Of a DNA stretch of 64,000 bases, positions 11,454 through 23,332 are shown in pieces. Origin of the DNA: Letharia columbiana (Eukaryota > Ascomycota > Lecanoromycetes > Lecanorales > Parmeliaceae); contig NW_023501059.1 of NCBI RefSeq assembly GCF_014066305.1, forward strand, positions 558,001-622,000, read 5' to 3'. Numbering within the stretch: the first letter of the stretch is position 1; each line of letters opens with the position of its first letter. The translations under genes were made by a program, and so were the position numbers. The notes beneath the pieces were generated by a model, which saw only the letters and a program-made list of their open reading frames with translations, ran no database searches and was not told the DNA's origin.

Positions 11454-13070
11454 ATGGTCAAGGTCGAGCAGAAAGCAGTACTGAGTACGATAGCAATCTC
11501 AACCCCCAATTGACGGTAGCTGACCTCTCCAGTCGTTATCGACGGCTGGGGCATTCCAAGTGAGACATCACCGAAAGATGGCGACGCAATTGCTGCCGCC
11601 AAAACCCCCGTCATGGACGAGTTCTCGAAGACAGGCTCGAAGATTACACAAGGCTACACTGAGCTTGAGGCATCATCACTAGCTGTTGGATTGCCGGAAG
11701 GCCTTATGGGCAATAGCGAAGTTGGACATTTGAACATTGGAGCAGGAAGAGTCGTCTGGCAGGATGTTGTCCGAATAGATCAGACGATCAAGAAGGGCGA
11801 ATTGACAAAAGTCAAGACGCTCACGGACTGCTTTGAGCGGGCAAAAGACGGCAATGGAAGGTTACATCTGCTGGGTTTGGTCTCGGACGGAGGAGTTCAC
11901 TCACACATTAAACATCTTTTCGAACTGTTGAAGGTCGCAAAGGAGCTGAAAGTACCTAAGGTATACATTCACATGTTTGGAGATGGGCGAGATACGGATC
12001 CCAAGTCTGGCGCTGGCTATCTGCAAGAGCTGATCGAAAAGACGAAAGAACTGGAAGTGGGCCAGATTGCGACGGTTGTTGGCCGCTACTACATTATGGA
12101 CCGAGACAAGCGGTGGGATCGAGTGGAAGTAGGTATGGAGGGAGTCGTAACGGGCGAAGGACCAGACGTCACTCCTTCCACCGACCCCGTGGCAACGATT
12201 AAGGAGAAATACACCAAAGACGAAAACGACGAGTTCCTCAAACCCATTATCGTAGGCGGCAAAGAAGCCCGAATTCAAGACAACGACACCCTCTTCTTCT
12301 TCAACTATCGCTCCGACCGCGTCCGCGAAATCACCCAACTCCTCGGCGACATCGACCGCTCGCCCAAACCCGACTTTCCTTACCCAAAGAACATCAGCAT
12401 AACAACAATGACCCAATATAAGACCGACTTCCCCTTCCCCATCGCCTTCCGCCCCCAACACATGGGTAATGTCCTCGCCGAATACCTTGGCTCCAAATCT
12501 ATCAAACAATGCCATGTTGCCGAAACCGAGAAATACGCCCACGTCACCTTCTTCTTCAACGGCGGCGTCGAGAAACAATTCCCAGGAGAAGACCGAGACA
12601 TGGTGCCCTCGCCCAAAGTAGCCACCTACGACAAAGATCCAAAAATGAGTGCCGCGGGTGTCGCCGACCAACTCTGCACCCGCATCAAAGAAGGCAAGTA
12701 CGAATTCCTCATGAACAATTTCGCCCCACCGGACATGGTCGGGCACACCGGTGTCTACGAAGCCGCGATCAAAGGTGTCGAAGCTACCGATGCGGCCATC
12801 GGCCAAGTCTACGAGTGTTGCAAGAAGGAGGGGTATGTGTTGTTTATTACGGCAGATCATGGCAATGCCGAGGAGATGAAGACAGGAGAGGGCAAACCGA
12901 AGACGAGCCACACCACCAACAAGGTGCCGTTCATTATGGCGAATGCGCCGGAGGGGTGGAGCTTGAAGAAGACGGAGGGCGTGTTGGGAGATGTGGCGCC
13001 GACGCTGTTGGAAGTGATGGGATTGGAGAAGCCGGAGGAGATGGGAGGAAGTAGTTTGCTTGTTAAGTGA
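11454..13070 (+). CDS. 2,3-bisphosphoglycerate-independent phosphoglycerate mutase
   Basis: Interconverts 3- and 2-phosphoglycerate in glycolysis and gluconeogenesis using two Mn/Zn-type metals and a phosphoserine intermediate. Exon 1 is only 31 nt (11454-11484), followed by a 48-nt GT-AG intron and exon 2 (11533-13070), giving 522 residues, the standard length. The splice rebuilds the first metal site as VLIVIDGWG (Asp about 14). The catalytic Ser is in MGNSEVGHLNIGAG (about residue 72). Other marks are GDGRDTDPKSG, GRYYIMDRDKRWDR, FFFNYRSDR and the late metal site ITADHGNAEEM. This is the alkaline-phosphatase superfamily enzyme that filamentous fungi use in place of the cofactor-dependent yeast type. 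Confidence 0.95.
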
Positions 13071-13400
13071 TGAGATGCGATGAGGAATTCGGGATGGACA
13101 TGAAATGATGAAGGTGATGGGAAATGATAGCTGCGTGTTGGGCATGAATATAGATAGCTCTATTGAGAGGCACACCGTCTTATAAGCAGACTTTGAATTG
13201 TTCGGGGTATCTATCTGCATGTGATTGTTCAGCATAGCTACAAGCTATACCCACCATCTTCCTCCACTTTTCCCCTTCACTCTCCCCCCAGCGACATCGT
13301 CCGGGTAGGACTATTTCTCTCTATTTCTTGATAGAAATATAAGTCATATTACAGCTAAAGCGTCGAATGCAAAAATGGTATCTTCCTTTTTCCCTGGAAA
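13071..13400. other. Convergent 3' region between iPGM and RPA34
   Basis: About 330 nt between two converging genes. It must hold both 3' UTRs; I see no further gene. ATATAAGTCATATT-type AT-rich sequence at about 13335-13350 is compatible with polyadenylation signals. Confidence 0.4.
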
Positions 13401-15395
13401 TCATGCGCTGCCACTCTCCATCTTCCGTCTCCTTTTTTCCTCCTTCCTTTTCGCCCTCTCTTCTTTCGTCTTTTTGCGTTGCGACGTTTGGTTCGAATCC
13501 AGAGTAGGATTCTGAGACTCGTGCGCGGTTGGTGATTGGTTTTGAGTAGAGCCGTCTTTAGGCGTTATTATCTGAATCGAAGCGTCGCGCTGTGCATTTT
13601 CTATCTCTTGGATCATTTTGTTCTGGCTGTCAGCGACCTCGCGCTGAGACATATCTTCTGCAGAAATCAGCGATGCACCCCTAGTCGCCCTCTCCATCTC
13701 TTTTCGCCTCCGTCTTTCCTCTCTGCGCTTTGCTTTCTCTTCCTTTGACTCTTTTTGGGGTGAGATGTCGTTTATGCTTGTTTTGCCTTCTACAGCGTTC
13801 GCGATGGCCGGGGCGCCCTCTACTACTTCGCCTGGCTGAATTATTTCAGCTGCTTGTATCACGTCAAGGGGCAGAGCAGTTGCAGGCTTTGGGGGGAATT
13901 CTTGTTGCTCGAGTTTCTTCTTTTCTCTTCGTCTTCTTCGTTCGTCCTGCGTCTCCTTGCCATTGGGCAGTTTGCCATTGAATTTGACGCCATTGATTTC
14001 TGGTTGCGGGCTTTTAGTTGGACTCTCTGCTCCGTTTGACCCCTTATCTGGAGTGGCGTCGATTTCCATTGTGTCCTTTATGACTCCAGTAGTACTCTGG
14101 GGGCTTTGGTTTCGCTTCTTTGATTTCACAGCAGAGAACGTGCTGCTGCTACCGTCGTTAGATTCGGGACGCTTCCTCTTCTTTCCAGGCGAGCTTTCAT
14201 TCAATGGAGCAGGGGTGCGGAACTCCGGCGCTTTCAGCATAGGCTCGAATGTAGATTCCATGTCGGAGTCATCAGAGACGCCAAATGGACGGTACCGTAT
14301 TCTCAAGCCTTCTGGCTGTTGGCGTGGCGTCTTTCTGTAATATTCCGACGCTAATGCCGAGCGATCTTGATGGACTGTCGATCCGAGTGCATGACTTGGG
14401 AGGCTCACAAGTTGCTGCAAATGCAGTGTTTTAATGACAGTAGTCTTTGAGGGTCGGTAATCATTCGTCTGGGTGGAAGGCAAGAGCAACGCTCGGCTGC
14501 TGGCTTGTTCGGCGTCCGATTCTGGGATCAGCCCATACTTTGCGCCGTGGTACTCTAGTACAGAAGCACCGTTTCCGATGTTCTGTGTCGAGACTTCTTT
14601 GACTAAAGAGATCGGGACCGATTCTGGGGCGGTGATGTGCCATATCTGCTTTCCTTGTAAATTTGATGGTGCAAGTATCTCCGAGAGTTTGGACGCTGCA
14701 TGAAGTGATATCGACGTAGACTCGAAGCCAGCAGGTGGCTCATAAATTGGTATGGGTTCCTGAGGTATGCTTTTTTGAACAGGACTTCTCTTTCTAGGAC
14801 TCTGTATAGAGGTCTTGTCACTGCTTCCAGACTCACTTTCGCTACCGCTTTGGCTCACACTGCTACTATCTGCGCTGCTTCCTCCTGCCTCGCTCTTTGA
14901 CTCATTTCCCGTAGCGCCCAATTCACGATCTTTCTTTTGATCCAATGGCTTGACACTAGTGAAGGCTTTGATGGAAGGCTTTGCAAAGACAGGGCGAGCC
15001 ATGGCCGGTTTCGGCTTGGCTGTTGGGCTTCCATCTTGAGCTGCCAAAACCCTTTTCTTGGAAGACTTCTTCTCGTATTGACTACTGCTGTCGATCCCAC
15101 TTCCACTACCGCTCGAGTCATCTTTCGCAGGACTCCGGCTTAGTGATTTCCGTTTCTTCGATGGCTTTGCTTGCGAGGTTGAGGGCTTTGGTGCGTCCGG
15201 CTTGGTAGAAGTTGACTTGGATTTGGTAGTCTTCGGGGCTGGTCTATTCACTCTTGCGGTCTTCGTATCTCCAGAGTCATCTGAGTCCACAACGAATTCA
15301 GAACTCAGTGAGGGTTTGGTTGCTGTTGGGGGCTTCGCTGCTTTTGATTTCGGCTTCTTTGCTGGCAACGAGAAAGACTGTTTTGGACCTGCCAT
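13401..15395 (-). CDS. RPA34: DNA-directed RNA polymerase I subunit RPA34
   Basis: An intronless frame of 664 residues. The conserved core lies about residues 215-370 and contains PIYEPPAGFES, LQGKQIWHITAPESVPIS and GLRIRYRPFGV, matching the RPA34.5 family, which forms the TFIIF-like heterodimer with RPA49 in Pol I. The core is enclosed by long Lys/Ser-rich disordered tails, suited to nucleolar localisation. The C-terminus has three related basic segments of the type KEERAKRKEEKRRRK. At 664 residues it is far longer than the yeast protein, but extended tails are common in filamentous fungi. Confidence 0.82.
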   Translation of the reverse strand: MAGPKQSFSLPAKKPKSKAAKPPTATKPSLSSEFVVDSDDSGDTKTARVNRPAPKTTKSKSTSTKPDAPKPSTSQAKPSKKRKSLSRSPAKDDSSGSGSGIDSSSQYEKKSSKKRVLAAQDGSPTAKPKPAMARPVFAKPSIKAFTSVKPLDQKKDRELGATGNESKSEAGGSSADSSSVSQSGSESESGSSDKTSIQSPRKRSPVQKSIPQEPIPIYEPPAGFESTSISLHAASKLSEILAPSNLQGKQIWHITAPESVPISLVKEVSTQNIGNGASVLEYHGAKYGLIPESDAEQASSRALLLPSTQTNDYRPSKTTVIKTLHLQQLVSLPSHALGSTVHQDRSALASEYYRKTPRQQPEGLRIRYRPFGVSDDSDMESTFEPMLKAPEFRTPAPLNESSPGKKRKRPESNDGSSSTFSAVKSKKRNQSPQSTTGVIKDTMEIDATPDKGSNGAESPTKSPQPEINGVKFNGKLPNGKETQDERRRRREKKKLEQQEFPPKPATALPLDVIQAAEIIQPGEVVEGAPAIANAVEGKTSINDISPQKESKEEKAKRREERRRRKEMERATRGASLISAEDMSQREVADSQNKMIQEIENAQRDASIQIITPKDGSTQNQSPTAHESQNPTLDSNQTSQRKKTKEERAKRKEEKRRRKMESGSA

Positions 15396-17329
15396 ATCGC
15401 TCGAGGCCTGCGAGCTCTATTGTTGTCGGTACAACATTGTTGACGTTCAGACCTAGAGGTGAAGTGGGTCGAAACTTTCTCGGATTCTCGTAGGGCTGTT
15501 ATCGCGATAAGTCTTAGCGCGCCAAGCCTGCCGCGTACTTTAGCTCCCGTTGAGTGGCAATTAGCACCACCCTAGTTCCAGGGCCAGCAACGCCATGCCA
15601 AAATAGCAAAAACCACAACAACCGACACCAATATTCTTAACTTTACAACGGGTGGACTAGATACAAATCTATAGTATTAAAGTCCACTCTTCTCGAGTTT
15701 GCTCTAAAAACTTGTCACCAAAAGATTCCTCGTAATTTATACCATCGTTAGAGGTAATTATCTCGCACTGAATTACACACTCATTGAATTTGAATTTTGG
15801 CATGGCGAGGCAGCTAACGCTCCGAGAGCTCCAATATTCACCAGACAGATTTCTAGCCTCTGTTGTTCATCGGCCTACAACGTACAGACATAATTGGATT
15901 CGATCAGTCTACTCTTCACGGCCGTAGATGTGCTACCAACGAAAGTAGCATATTGAATACGAGAGAATTGCGTCCACACGTATTGGACCTGTAAAAGAAC
16001 AGAATCAAGCTTCATTGCTGATATGCGTCTGTATTTCATAGTGCAGTTGCATGGGGATGAGGCTCGTGATGTTGAAAGATCTGATCCTGCGCCGTGCTAG
16101 GAAGAGCACCAGTTTGCAGTTATTCGGCACAGCCACAAATCCTACAGCGCACGTTTTATATCAAAAACTTAACTTTCTCGCTTATGGTTTCACCGGAAAC
16201 ACTCAGGCTCAATCCCGTGCTCTCACGAGGCCTGGATCGCGCGGTCATGCAGAAAGCGGGGATCGAAACACGGCATGAGACGGTCTTTGCCAAAAGGTGC
16301 CTCTGGGCTGGGACGCCGATGGTGAGGGTCAGGAGTGATGAGAAATCAATTCTATGGCAATGAGTCTTTTTGCTTTGCACCAAGAGGAATAGAGTAATCG
16401 GTGGGACGGGAGTGACTAGAAGGAGAAGGAGAGCATGGACAGGACATACTAGTGCGTAGCGAGGAGGAATTCAGAGTCTTCTTGTGACTGTGAGTTGATA
16501 CTTACCTTGCCTTGAGGGCTATGCAATACATGCTTGCAAGGTACGCCATCAATCATGCAGAGATTGATCCACGAGACGAAGGTAAATCACGCACTAACAA
16601 TACAAAGCCCAGGCCACTGATTTCCAGGCCCAACAAAATGAAAGTTCCCTACTTGCCTACATCACGCTCAACTATTCCGATAGCTTCTTTCCGCACCCTT
16701 GTCCCTATACCGTATCACGAAAATGCCGTGCTCCACAGTGTTCAACGAAAACTAGTCGCTTAAATATAATTCCTTCCTTTGGTGGCCAAGGACAAGCCGG
16801 ACACTGCCATATCCTCACCCGATTCTCCTCCGCTATTTTCTCCTTCTCGGTAGTATCTTCGACATCTCGGTATCGGATTAGGTAGAGCTCTTCGCGAATT
16901 TGGGGAAGTCGACTGGGGGCGAAGGTGCGAGAGAAAGTGCGCCTATACAAGTATTAATACCAGACCTACAGCGATCGACCAAACGTATCGGACTTGGAAA
17001 GCCTAAGGGGGACCTCCTCTTTTGGTTGCGCGGCTGTCCGCTGTGACTGTGATCACGAAGGCCGCGATGGCGGTGGTCAGGAGGGAGGGGTAAGAGCTGC
17101 AGGTCATAAAGCCTAAACGTACCACCTACTGAGGGGCGCACTCTGCCTCAAGGCGTTGCAAATCAAAGGTGGGTGGCTCTTGGATATAACAACCTTGATG
17201 TCTTAATATGGTCTTTCCTGTCTCGCTCAAACCCAGTGCTTTCTTTTTTAAATTGCAATTTGACTCTGAACTCTTGTTGCGGCTAGTTTTGACGGTCGAC
17301 GGAAGGGTTGATTGTGCAGTCAGCCTTGT
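15396..17329. other. Intergenic, decayed accessory stretch
   Basis: Apart from the GNAT-like relic at 16051-16278, I find no supported gene. Short open frames on the minus strand at 16705-17141 lack family signatures. The base composition is mixed, without a clear transposon terminus. Confidence 0.4.
16051..16278 (+). pseudogene. Possible GNAT acetyltransferase relic
   Basis: A 75-residue frame begins MGMRLV and contains LQLFGTATNPTAHVLYQKLNF followed by LAYG (the first stretch is given in parts: LQLFGTATNP, then TAHVLYQKLNF). This resembles the acetyl-CoA loop and the closing N-x2-A-x2-LY-x-KLGF segment of GNAT N-acetyltransferases. No upstream domain half is found in any frame, and the frame then runs into unrelated sequence. 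I read it as a fragment, with modest confidence because it rests on about 40 residues. Confidence 0.35.
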
Positions 17330-20300
17330 ATGGCGTACACGCAGGATGCATCCGGGTCTGCCTCGACTCCTGGAACATTCGCGCGTGAGATTAGGAAAGA
17401 AGGATTCGTTGAAATCTACATTGGACTCGAGAGACCGCAACTCGATGTTGTTGTCGTGCATGGCCTGTAAAGCCACCCTGTGAAGACCTGGACTTACAAA
17501 TCGAATACAATATACCATGCAAGTGTGACATCCAAGAAATTTCTTGGCTTTCCTCGCAAGCCCAAACAAGACAGTGCCAGCGCCCCAGAACCCACATCTG
17601 GAGTGCAAAAAACAGGACGTTTCGAGAATGAAACGCACTGGCCAAGGGATATGCTACCAGGAAACCACCTCGACATGTGCCGATTCGAGGGTCTTGATGA
17701 CGAGGGGTATCGCCAATTTAAGGGGGAACTCAAAAGACATATCACACGCCCGGGCGGAAACAAAGCGCAGGAGCGGGAAAGCATGTAACCAATGATTACC
17801 TAATTTGGAGATTCGAGCTCATGCTGATGGGCGAAATAAGGATGCATACAGCGCCTCTACATATCTGGCCTTCCATTTGTGCAGAGCAAATTGATCTGGC
17901 AGATGTTGGGACTTTGAAGTGGCTGTACGTTCAAGATGAACGTGGGCAAGACTTAAGGACAACCGAGATGCTTTTTGGATCCAAGGTAAGCCAGCTTCCG
18001 GTAAATCATATGTGATGAAACACCTTGTCACCAACCAGGAAAGAGGGAAGCTTCTCGCAAGTCGAATGATAGTGGGTCTTTAATTCACCAATTGGGGCGG
18101 GAAAATGGAAAGATCTTAGATCGGGATGTTACGTTACATGCTTTACCAATTACTCAGCCAAATTTCTGACTTGCTATCTTTTATTGTCACTTTTTGCTCG
18201 CTACTGAGAGAGTCGATCATGGCCTCCAAATTCACGTGGACTGTAACCAGACTGGAAGCAGCACTACTGAGATGCAAATTTCACCGAAGAGCAGGCTTTC
18301 GTAATTGCTTCTTTATCGACACCCTTGATGAACACGAAGGTGATCACAGAGAGATTGGGGTGTTTTTGAGGTGTTTTTGAGAAAGCTTGCGAATTCTGAC
18401 CTTGATTCTTCCGACGCCTTGATAAAGGTTTGCGTGGTAAGTCGACCACTTAACCGACTTAGAGACCTCTTCGACGACTGTCCTGGCTTCAGAGTGCAAG
18501 ACTGGACAGTTAGGGACATTAATCGAGTTATCTCAGAAAGATTCAAAAACCACCCCAGGATGCGTATCCTACTCAAACAAGAAGCACATGTCCAGGCTGT
18601 CAACCTTTTGAAAAAGAAAATTAACAAGAGGGCAGACGGCGTGTTTTTGTGGGTTAGACCAGTAGTCGACGGTTTCTCGAGAGGCCTCACCAAAGGCGAG
18701 TCAATTGAAGCGCTTGAGTCTCACCTTAGCGAACTTCCTGATGACTTAAACGATTTCCATCGACACATGCTTTCCAAGATCGACCGCCGATATTTCCGTG
18801 AAACTTCTATGATGTTAGAAGCTGTCCTGCGGGCTCGAAGTCCCTTCACCGTCTTACAGCTGGCACTGATCCTATACTCCAATGCCGCGACGTATCCAGA
18901 GACTATACCATTTACAAGTTAGTCGAGTACACATAATGCCGCTATAACGCTGACTCCTCGTCTAGATACCAGCATCGACTTGGGAAGACAAATTCGCGCT
19001 TACAGCGGCGGCATTCTGGAGCTGAAAAGCCGAAACCCCCTCCGGCTACGGGCCATCTCAGAACCACGCTCGTTAAGATCTAGCCTATCAAGTCGAAACA
19101 GCAAGTCGCATTCCGTTACAGATTCTATGGATGATTCGGTTAGTGTAACGAACTCATATTCCAGTATAAGTATCGGACAATGGACCGTTCTACCCTTGCA
19201 TCAAATAGTTCAAGAATTCCTTCGGCGGCCCGAAAATCTGACCACCATCATCACAGCACAGATTTCTTCGAAAGAGAGGTGGGAACAGTGTGGATATGGA
19301 CATTTATACGTTTTGAAAGCGTGCCAGACTTGGCTCAGGCTACCAAATACTCAGGATGCACAAATACGAATGTCCTCGGATGAAGATATCGTGATGGATG
19401 TCGCTTATCACAGTCTCTGGGTCGAACGAATGGCAGAAGGGAAGCGTCCTTACCCATGGTCTGAAATGCAGTCTAATCAAGTGTTGGACGGTATTGATGC
19501 CCATTTATGTGCCAACAAGCATTACAAAGACTGCTGGCCGTACCAGTGGGCAACTAATGTGCACTCTGTTTTGATCCGAAGCAATTGCGGTTCAACTTTG
19601 TTGCTTTTGCTGTTTTGTCCAACATGCCTCTCCTGGTTGGAAGAAGACTTAGGCAGGGTGCTGTGAATGTTAACAGGGATTACGGTCTGCCGCTGCTGTA
19701 TTTCTCTGTGATCTGCTTTGATGGTGGCAATAGAAGGACACTCCGACCAGCCGTGACGAAGCTTTTGCTTGATCATGACGCAGATGCAAGGCAAACGTGT
19801 CCGAATCTTGAAGGATTCAAGAAAATGGATGTGCTCGCTTTTCTTGTCTATAATTGCAGGGAGTACAAAGGTGAGCTCGACGCTGATGACGTAGAGCAAG
19901 TTGTCGAAATGCTTGTGCAGAAAGCCGTAAATCCAAATGGCAAGCTGGGGAACAAGCTGCATTACAAATGGCAATGGGTCGAGCCTCGTTCGGAGGAGCC
20001 ATTGCTTCTTGCGATTGCGGAGTTGCTTTGCCACGTTACAACTTGTTTCTCATCCTAAAAGCGTTGATCACACGCGGGGCCAATCCAAACGCTCGAGACC
20101 CGCAGGGGAATACGCTTCTTGCAATCCTTTTCACCCACGGCGTGGCTGTGCACATTGATGATTGGCTTTGGCTTCTGGACCATGGCGCCAAAACATCCGA
20201 GTCTATGGTTGGAAGATCATACAATGATCCTGGATGCGAACATGCCCTTCAAGATCCTGCGTGCAGGAAACTGCACTACTGCGATTGCAGGGCCAGAGAT

Positions 20301-20535
20301 GCGGCCTGGGAGCGTAATCCATCCTGGAGTTATTGGAGCACAGCAGTTGGTCGTCTCGAGCGCCGGCTTCTGGGACCATGAAAGCTTTACACGGGCGGAA
20401 AGCCTTCATCAGTGTTTGACCATTCTGAAACCTCGCTCCAAGGTGATGGCTACGGAAGGCGTCGCGCTTGTATTATGCATGTTGACACAAGTCAATCATA
20501 TTGGGCTTCAAGCCGCAATGCAATGCACTTCTTGA
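17330..20535 (+). pseudogene. Decayed STAND/NLR gene: lipase-like N-terminus, NACHT, C-terminal repeats
   Basis: Pieces of one large NLR-type gene lie in order on the plus strand. (1) From ATG 17330: LDVVVVHGL, then TAA at 17468-17470, then SHPVKTWTY, the nucleophile-elbow-side motif of DUF676-like lipase domains of fungal NLRs; HWPRDMLP and NHLDMCRFEGLDD follow almost directly, so the middle of that domain is missing. (2) Walker A GKPASGKS at 17985-18008, with stops TAA 18081 and TAG 18117 soon after. (3) Walker B-type CFFIDTLDEHEG, then an 11-bp tandem duplication at 18360-18381 that shifts the frame. (4) VCVVSRPLNRLRDLF and GVFLWVRPVVDGF, typical of fungal NACHT proteins, a 48-nt GT-AG intron (18918-18965) and LPLHQIVQEFL. 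(5) Further frame changes near 19570, 20040 and 20210 through an ankyrin-like ALITRGANPNARD stretch. Identity as an NLR relic is firm; the exact ends are not. Confidence 0.8.
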
Positions 20536-23332
20536 AATCTGTCTTCGCATAGCGTCACCGCCAATTTCCGATGAAGTGCTTGCTTTTCTGACACCGGACC
20601 AATGGTTAAGCCTCTCGGCGCAGTGGGCGTGGCCCTCATTCTGATCTATGGAGGCTAGTATACTTAACCTGGTTGCGCACTATCGAATCATTTACGATTC
20701 GGGTAAAAAATTCAAAGCTATCGGCGCGGGTGGAATTGAGGGTAAGTAAGACGTCAGTAATGACAAAAACCATGACCTCGATGTATCTAACCGTCACTGC
20801 CTCGATACCAGTTGCCACGGCGGCATTCTCATCGATTTTGAATCCGACATCAAACACACATACTGGGAACTCCATCCCAGCTTCAACTCCATTCGCATCT
20901 ACCAGCCACTCAACTTTGGCTTAACAAACCCCATCCATCATATCCAGCAAATTTGCCTCCGCAAAGCCAGCCATTATATCACCTCGTGGCTGCGCTCAGA
21001 AGGTAACTTGTTACGATGTGCAAAAACAAAACGTTTTCATGCTACTGGCCCTCCGTGACGTTGATGGAGAAACATGGACGCCATAGATATACAACCTGGA
21101 ACCCAGTCAGGATACGCACAGTGTGTCTTGATAAGGGCGGGGTGGTACCTATCATGATCTTGTATGCAAGCCCGATGGCGCAAAAACATGGCAGGCCCAC
21201 GGCTTAGCCTTAGAGGAGGTGTATGAACATCGTTCTATCATGACTATGGTACCCACTGACATGTCAAACGATCTCAAAAACCCTGGTACCCTCCATATGA
21301 GCTTGTGTGTCCTGCTCTCCAACTCCCCCATGACCCAGAGCACGCCCGTCTGCAGCATGTCAGCGCGCGGCTCTCTGTTCTCGCATAACGCATCTCCAAG
21401 AAGAGGCTATGGGCGCATGTATATATTGCATCGCACGTAGACGAAGGTGAATGTATTGTCTGCTTCACCAAGGACTTGAGGAAACCTGGAAATTTCCCCA
21501 TATGCGTCTTGGAACTGTATGCACTTATCCCAAATTTGTCTCCCAAACGAGCAAAGGTCCCCCAAGGTCAGGATGCCCAGCATCATCCATCTTCGTCGCT
21601 CTTCCAAATACTCTTGCTCATTTCAGTTGTCTCAGCTGTCTCACTACCGCCTATCCAGTTCCTCATTAGACAGCTCCCATTTCCTTTAAAAGCATTTACC
21701 ATATTGTTTAACTCCTCAGCTCTCGGCGCACCCCTCGCCCAAACGTAACGGTGCAAGATTCGGATCCCCTTTGGATATTTAAAGCTGCCGCCAAAGTCAT
21801 CGAAACCATTGATTGGAACGACTAACAAGTGAGCTGGTGGTAGTGACGCCCATGTAGGATGCTTAGCTGTGAGTATCTCTCATCTGCTAATGGTAAATAC
21901 GTTCATCCATGTGGACGTATTTTCATGAGTATGGTCATAGTGGATGGAAAATGCATCGTTCAGATCTACCTCCTGCACCATTTGATGTAGCTCACGCGAG
22001 CTACACTGAGATTGGACAAGGCGCGCAGGCTGTGCATGATAGATGCGCGATCGGTAGACCGTTTAACGGCGGTATTGCGAGTAACATTGGTGAGTGCCAG
22101 CGTGAGCGGTGCAAAGAATGAGACTCGGGAGAAGACAGGGCCTCGTTACCGGGTCTATGTATGAATCCTGAGAACCAATTGTGCAGGAGGCGACGACTGT
22201 CTCGTGGTCGCACTATCCGCGACCTCTTACTCAAACGTAGAATTTTTCTCCCCTCGACGACCCTCCGACAATGCGGTCTTGTCTAAAAAATTTCCGGTGA
22301 AATGAAGACGACTCACGAAACGTAAGTCTTCGGGTATGGGCAGCAGGTCGATCTTCCACGGATCTGATCTCCTCTAAGCCTAAGACTTCACTCTCTTCTC
22401 CCAGTCTCTTCTCAAAACCAAGGTAAATGGTAAGAGCTGACAAGTAGATAGATGGGTAGACAATGGTCAGTGTGAGCGGCTTATATATACCTCTGATCAC
22501 CAGAGAACGACCTCTGATTGCTTCTAGTGGTATCAGATTTGAGGACATTATGGCGTTCATGTATATTTGTATAGCTGCCGGGCAAGGGTGACACTGTGAA
22601 GGTAACGGTGAGTTTACTATCTGGGCGGAGATCAAAGAAGCTGATTTTGTAAAGGTGCCGCAGGCAAGATCGGAACAACGAATGTTAGAAAATTTGGTGC
22701 GAGGGACATAGGAGCGATAGGCTTCCGTTTGGAAGATGCTCCGGAGAGGCCTTGGGCTGAGTTTCTCCTCACCATCTTGATTAGATTCTCAGGGGATCTA
22801 AGGCGTTTAAAACAATCATTGAGATAAAAACCCTTGTGGCAGCGACTGGCCTTTGTTCGTTGCCGATTGGAAATAGATGCAGAAGCCGTGGTTCAAGTTT
22901 TCTCCAACCCTATGCCATCAAATAGCGATCCGTTTTGAAATCCAATCTGTTTCCTAGTATTATCTTCAGGGTGTTGTAGGATTGAACTCTTTCGCGCCAG
23001 TACTCATGACAGCACAGTTGACCATTCAAGTCGTCTCCCCCTCTTCTCCTTCTCCATGTACTAGACGTAACTTCAATCTCTTGATTCGGGTTTGCCATCC
23101 ACACATCGAAACAGGGTAGTCCCATCCTGCGCTAGTGACACCTTAGTTAGGGCTGCTATCGATAAGTAAGAACTCTTGGCGCGATGCCAGTCATGACGAT
23201 CTCGAAGCGACTCCACTTCGACAGAGCACAAGATCGAGCAAACTGAGCGATTGCCATGTTCTGAACGTTATTAAACCTGGATGCAGCTGATACTCACGCT
23301 CTCACGATCATTAGCTTTCTTAGAAAGCCAGG
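20536..23332. other. Intergenic, 2.8 kb without a recognised gene
   Basis: Many short open frames occur on both strands but none carries a family signature. The one stretch that looks protein-like is open on the plus strand from 20750 to 21058 without an ATG (see findings). No terminal repeats or transposase signature were noticed. Confidence 0.4.

Noticed and set aside
11901..13235. 444-codon open frame on the minus strand
   Set aside because: Antisense shadow of the phosphoglycerate mutase gene, which has all catalytic motifs on the plus strand.
13490..13500. GGTTCGAATCC, a tRNA B-box-like string
   Set aside because: Lies inside the RPA34 coding region, with no A-box or cloverleaf arms at the right spacing.
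17126..17638. 170-codon minus-strand frame
   Set aside because: Overlaps the lipase-like start of the NLR relic, whose plus-strand motifs (VVVVHGL, HPVKTWTY) are clearly conserved; the minus frame has no signature.
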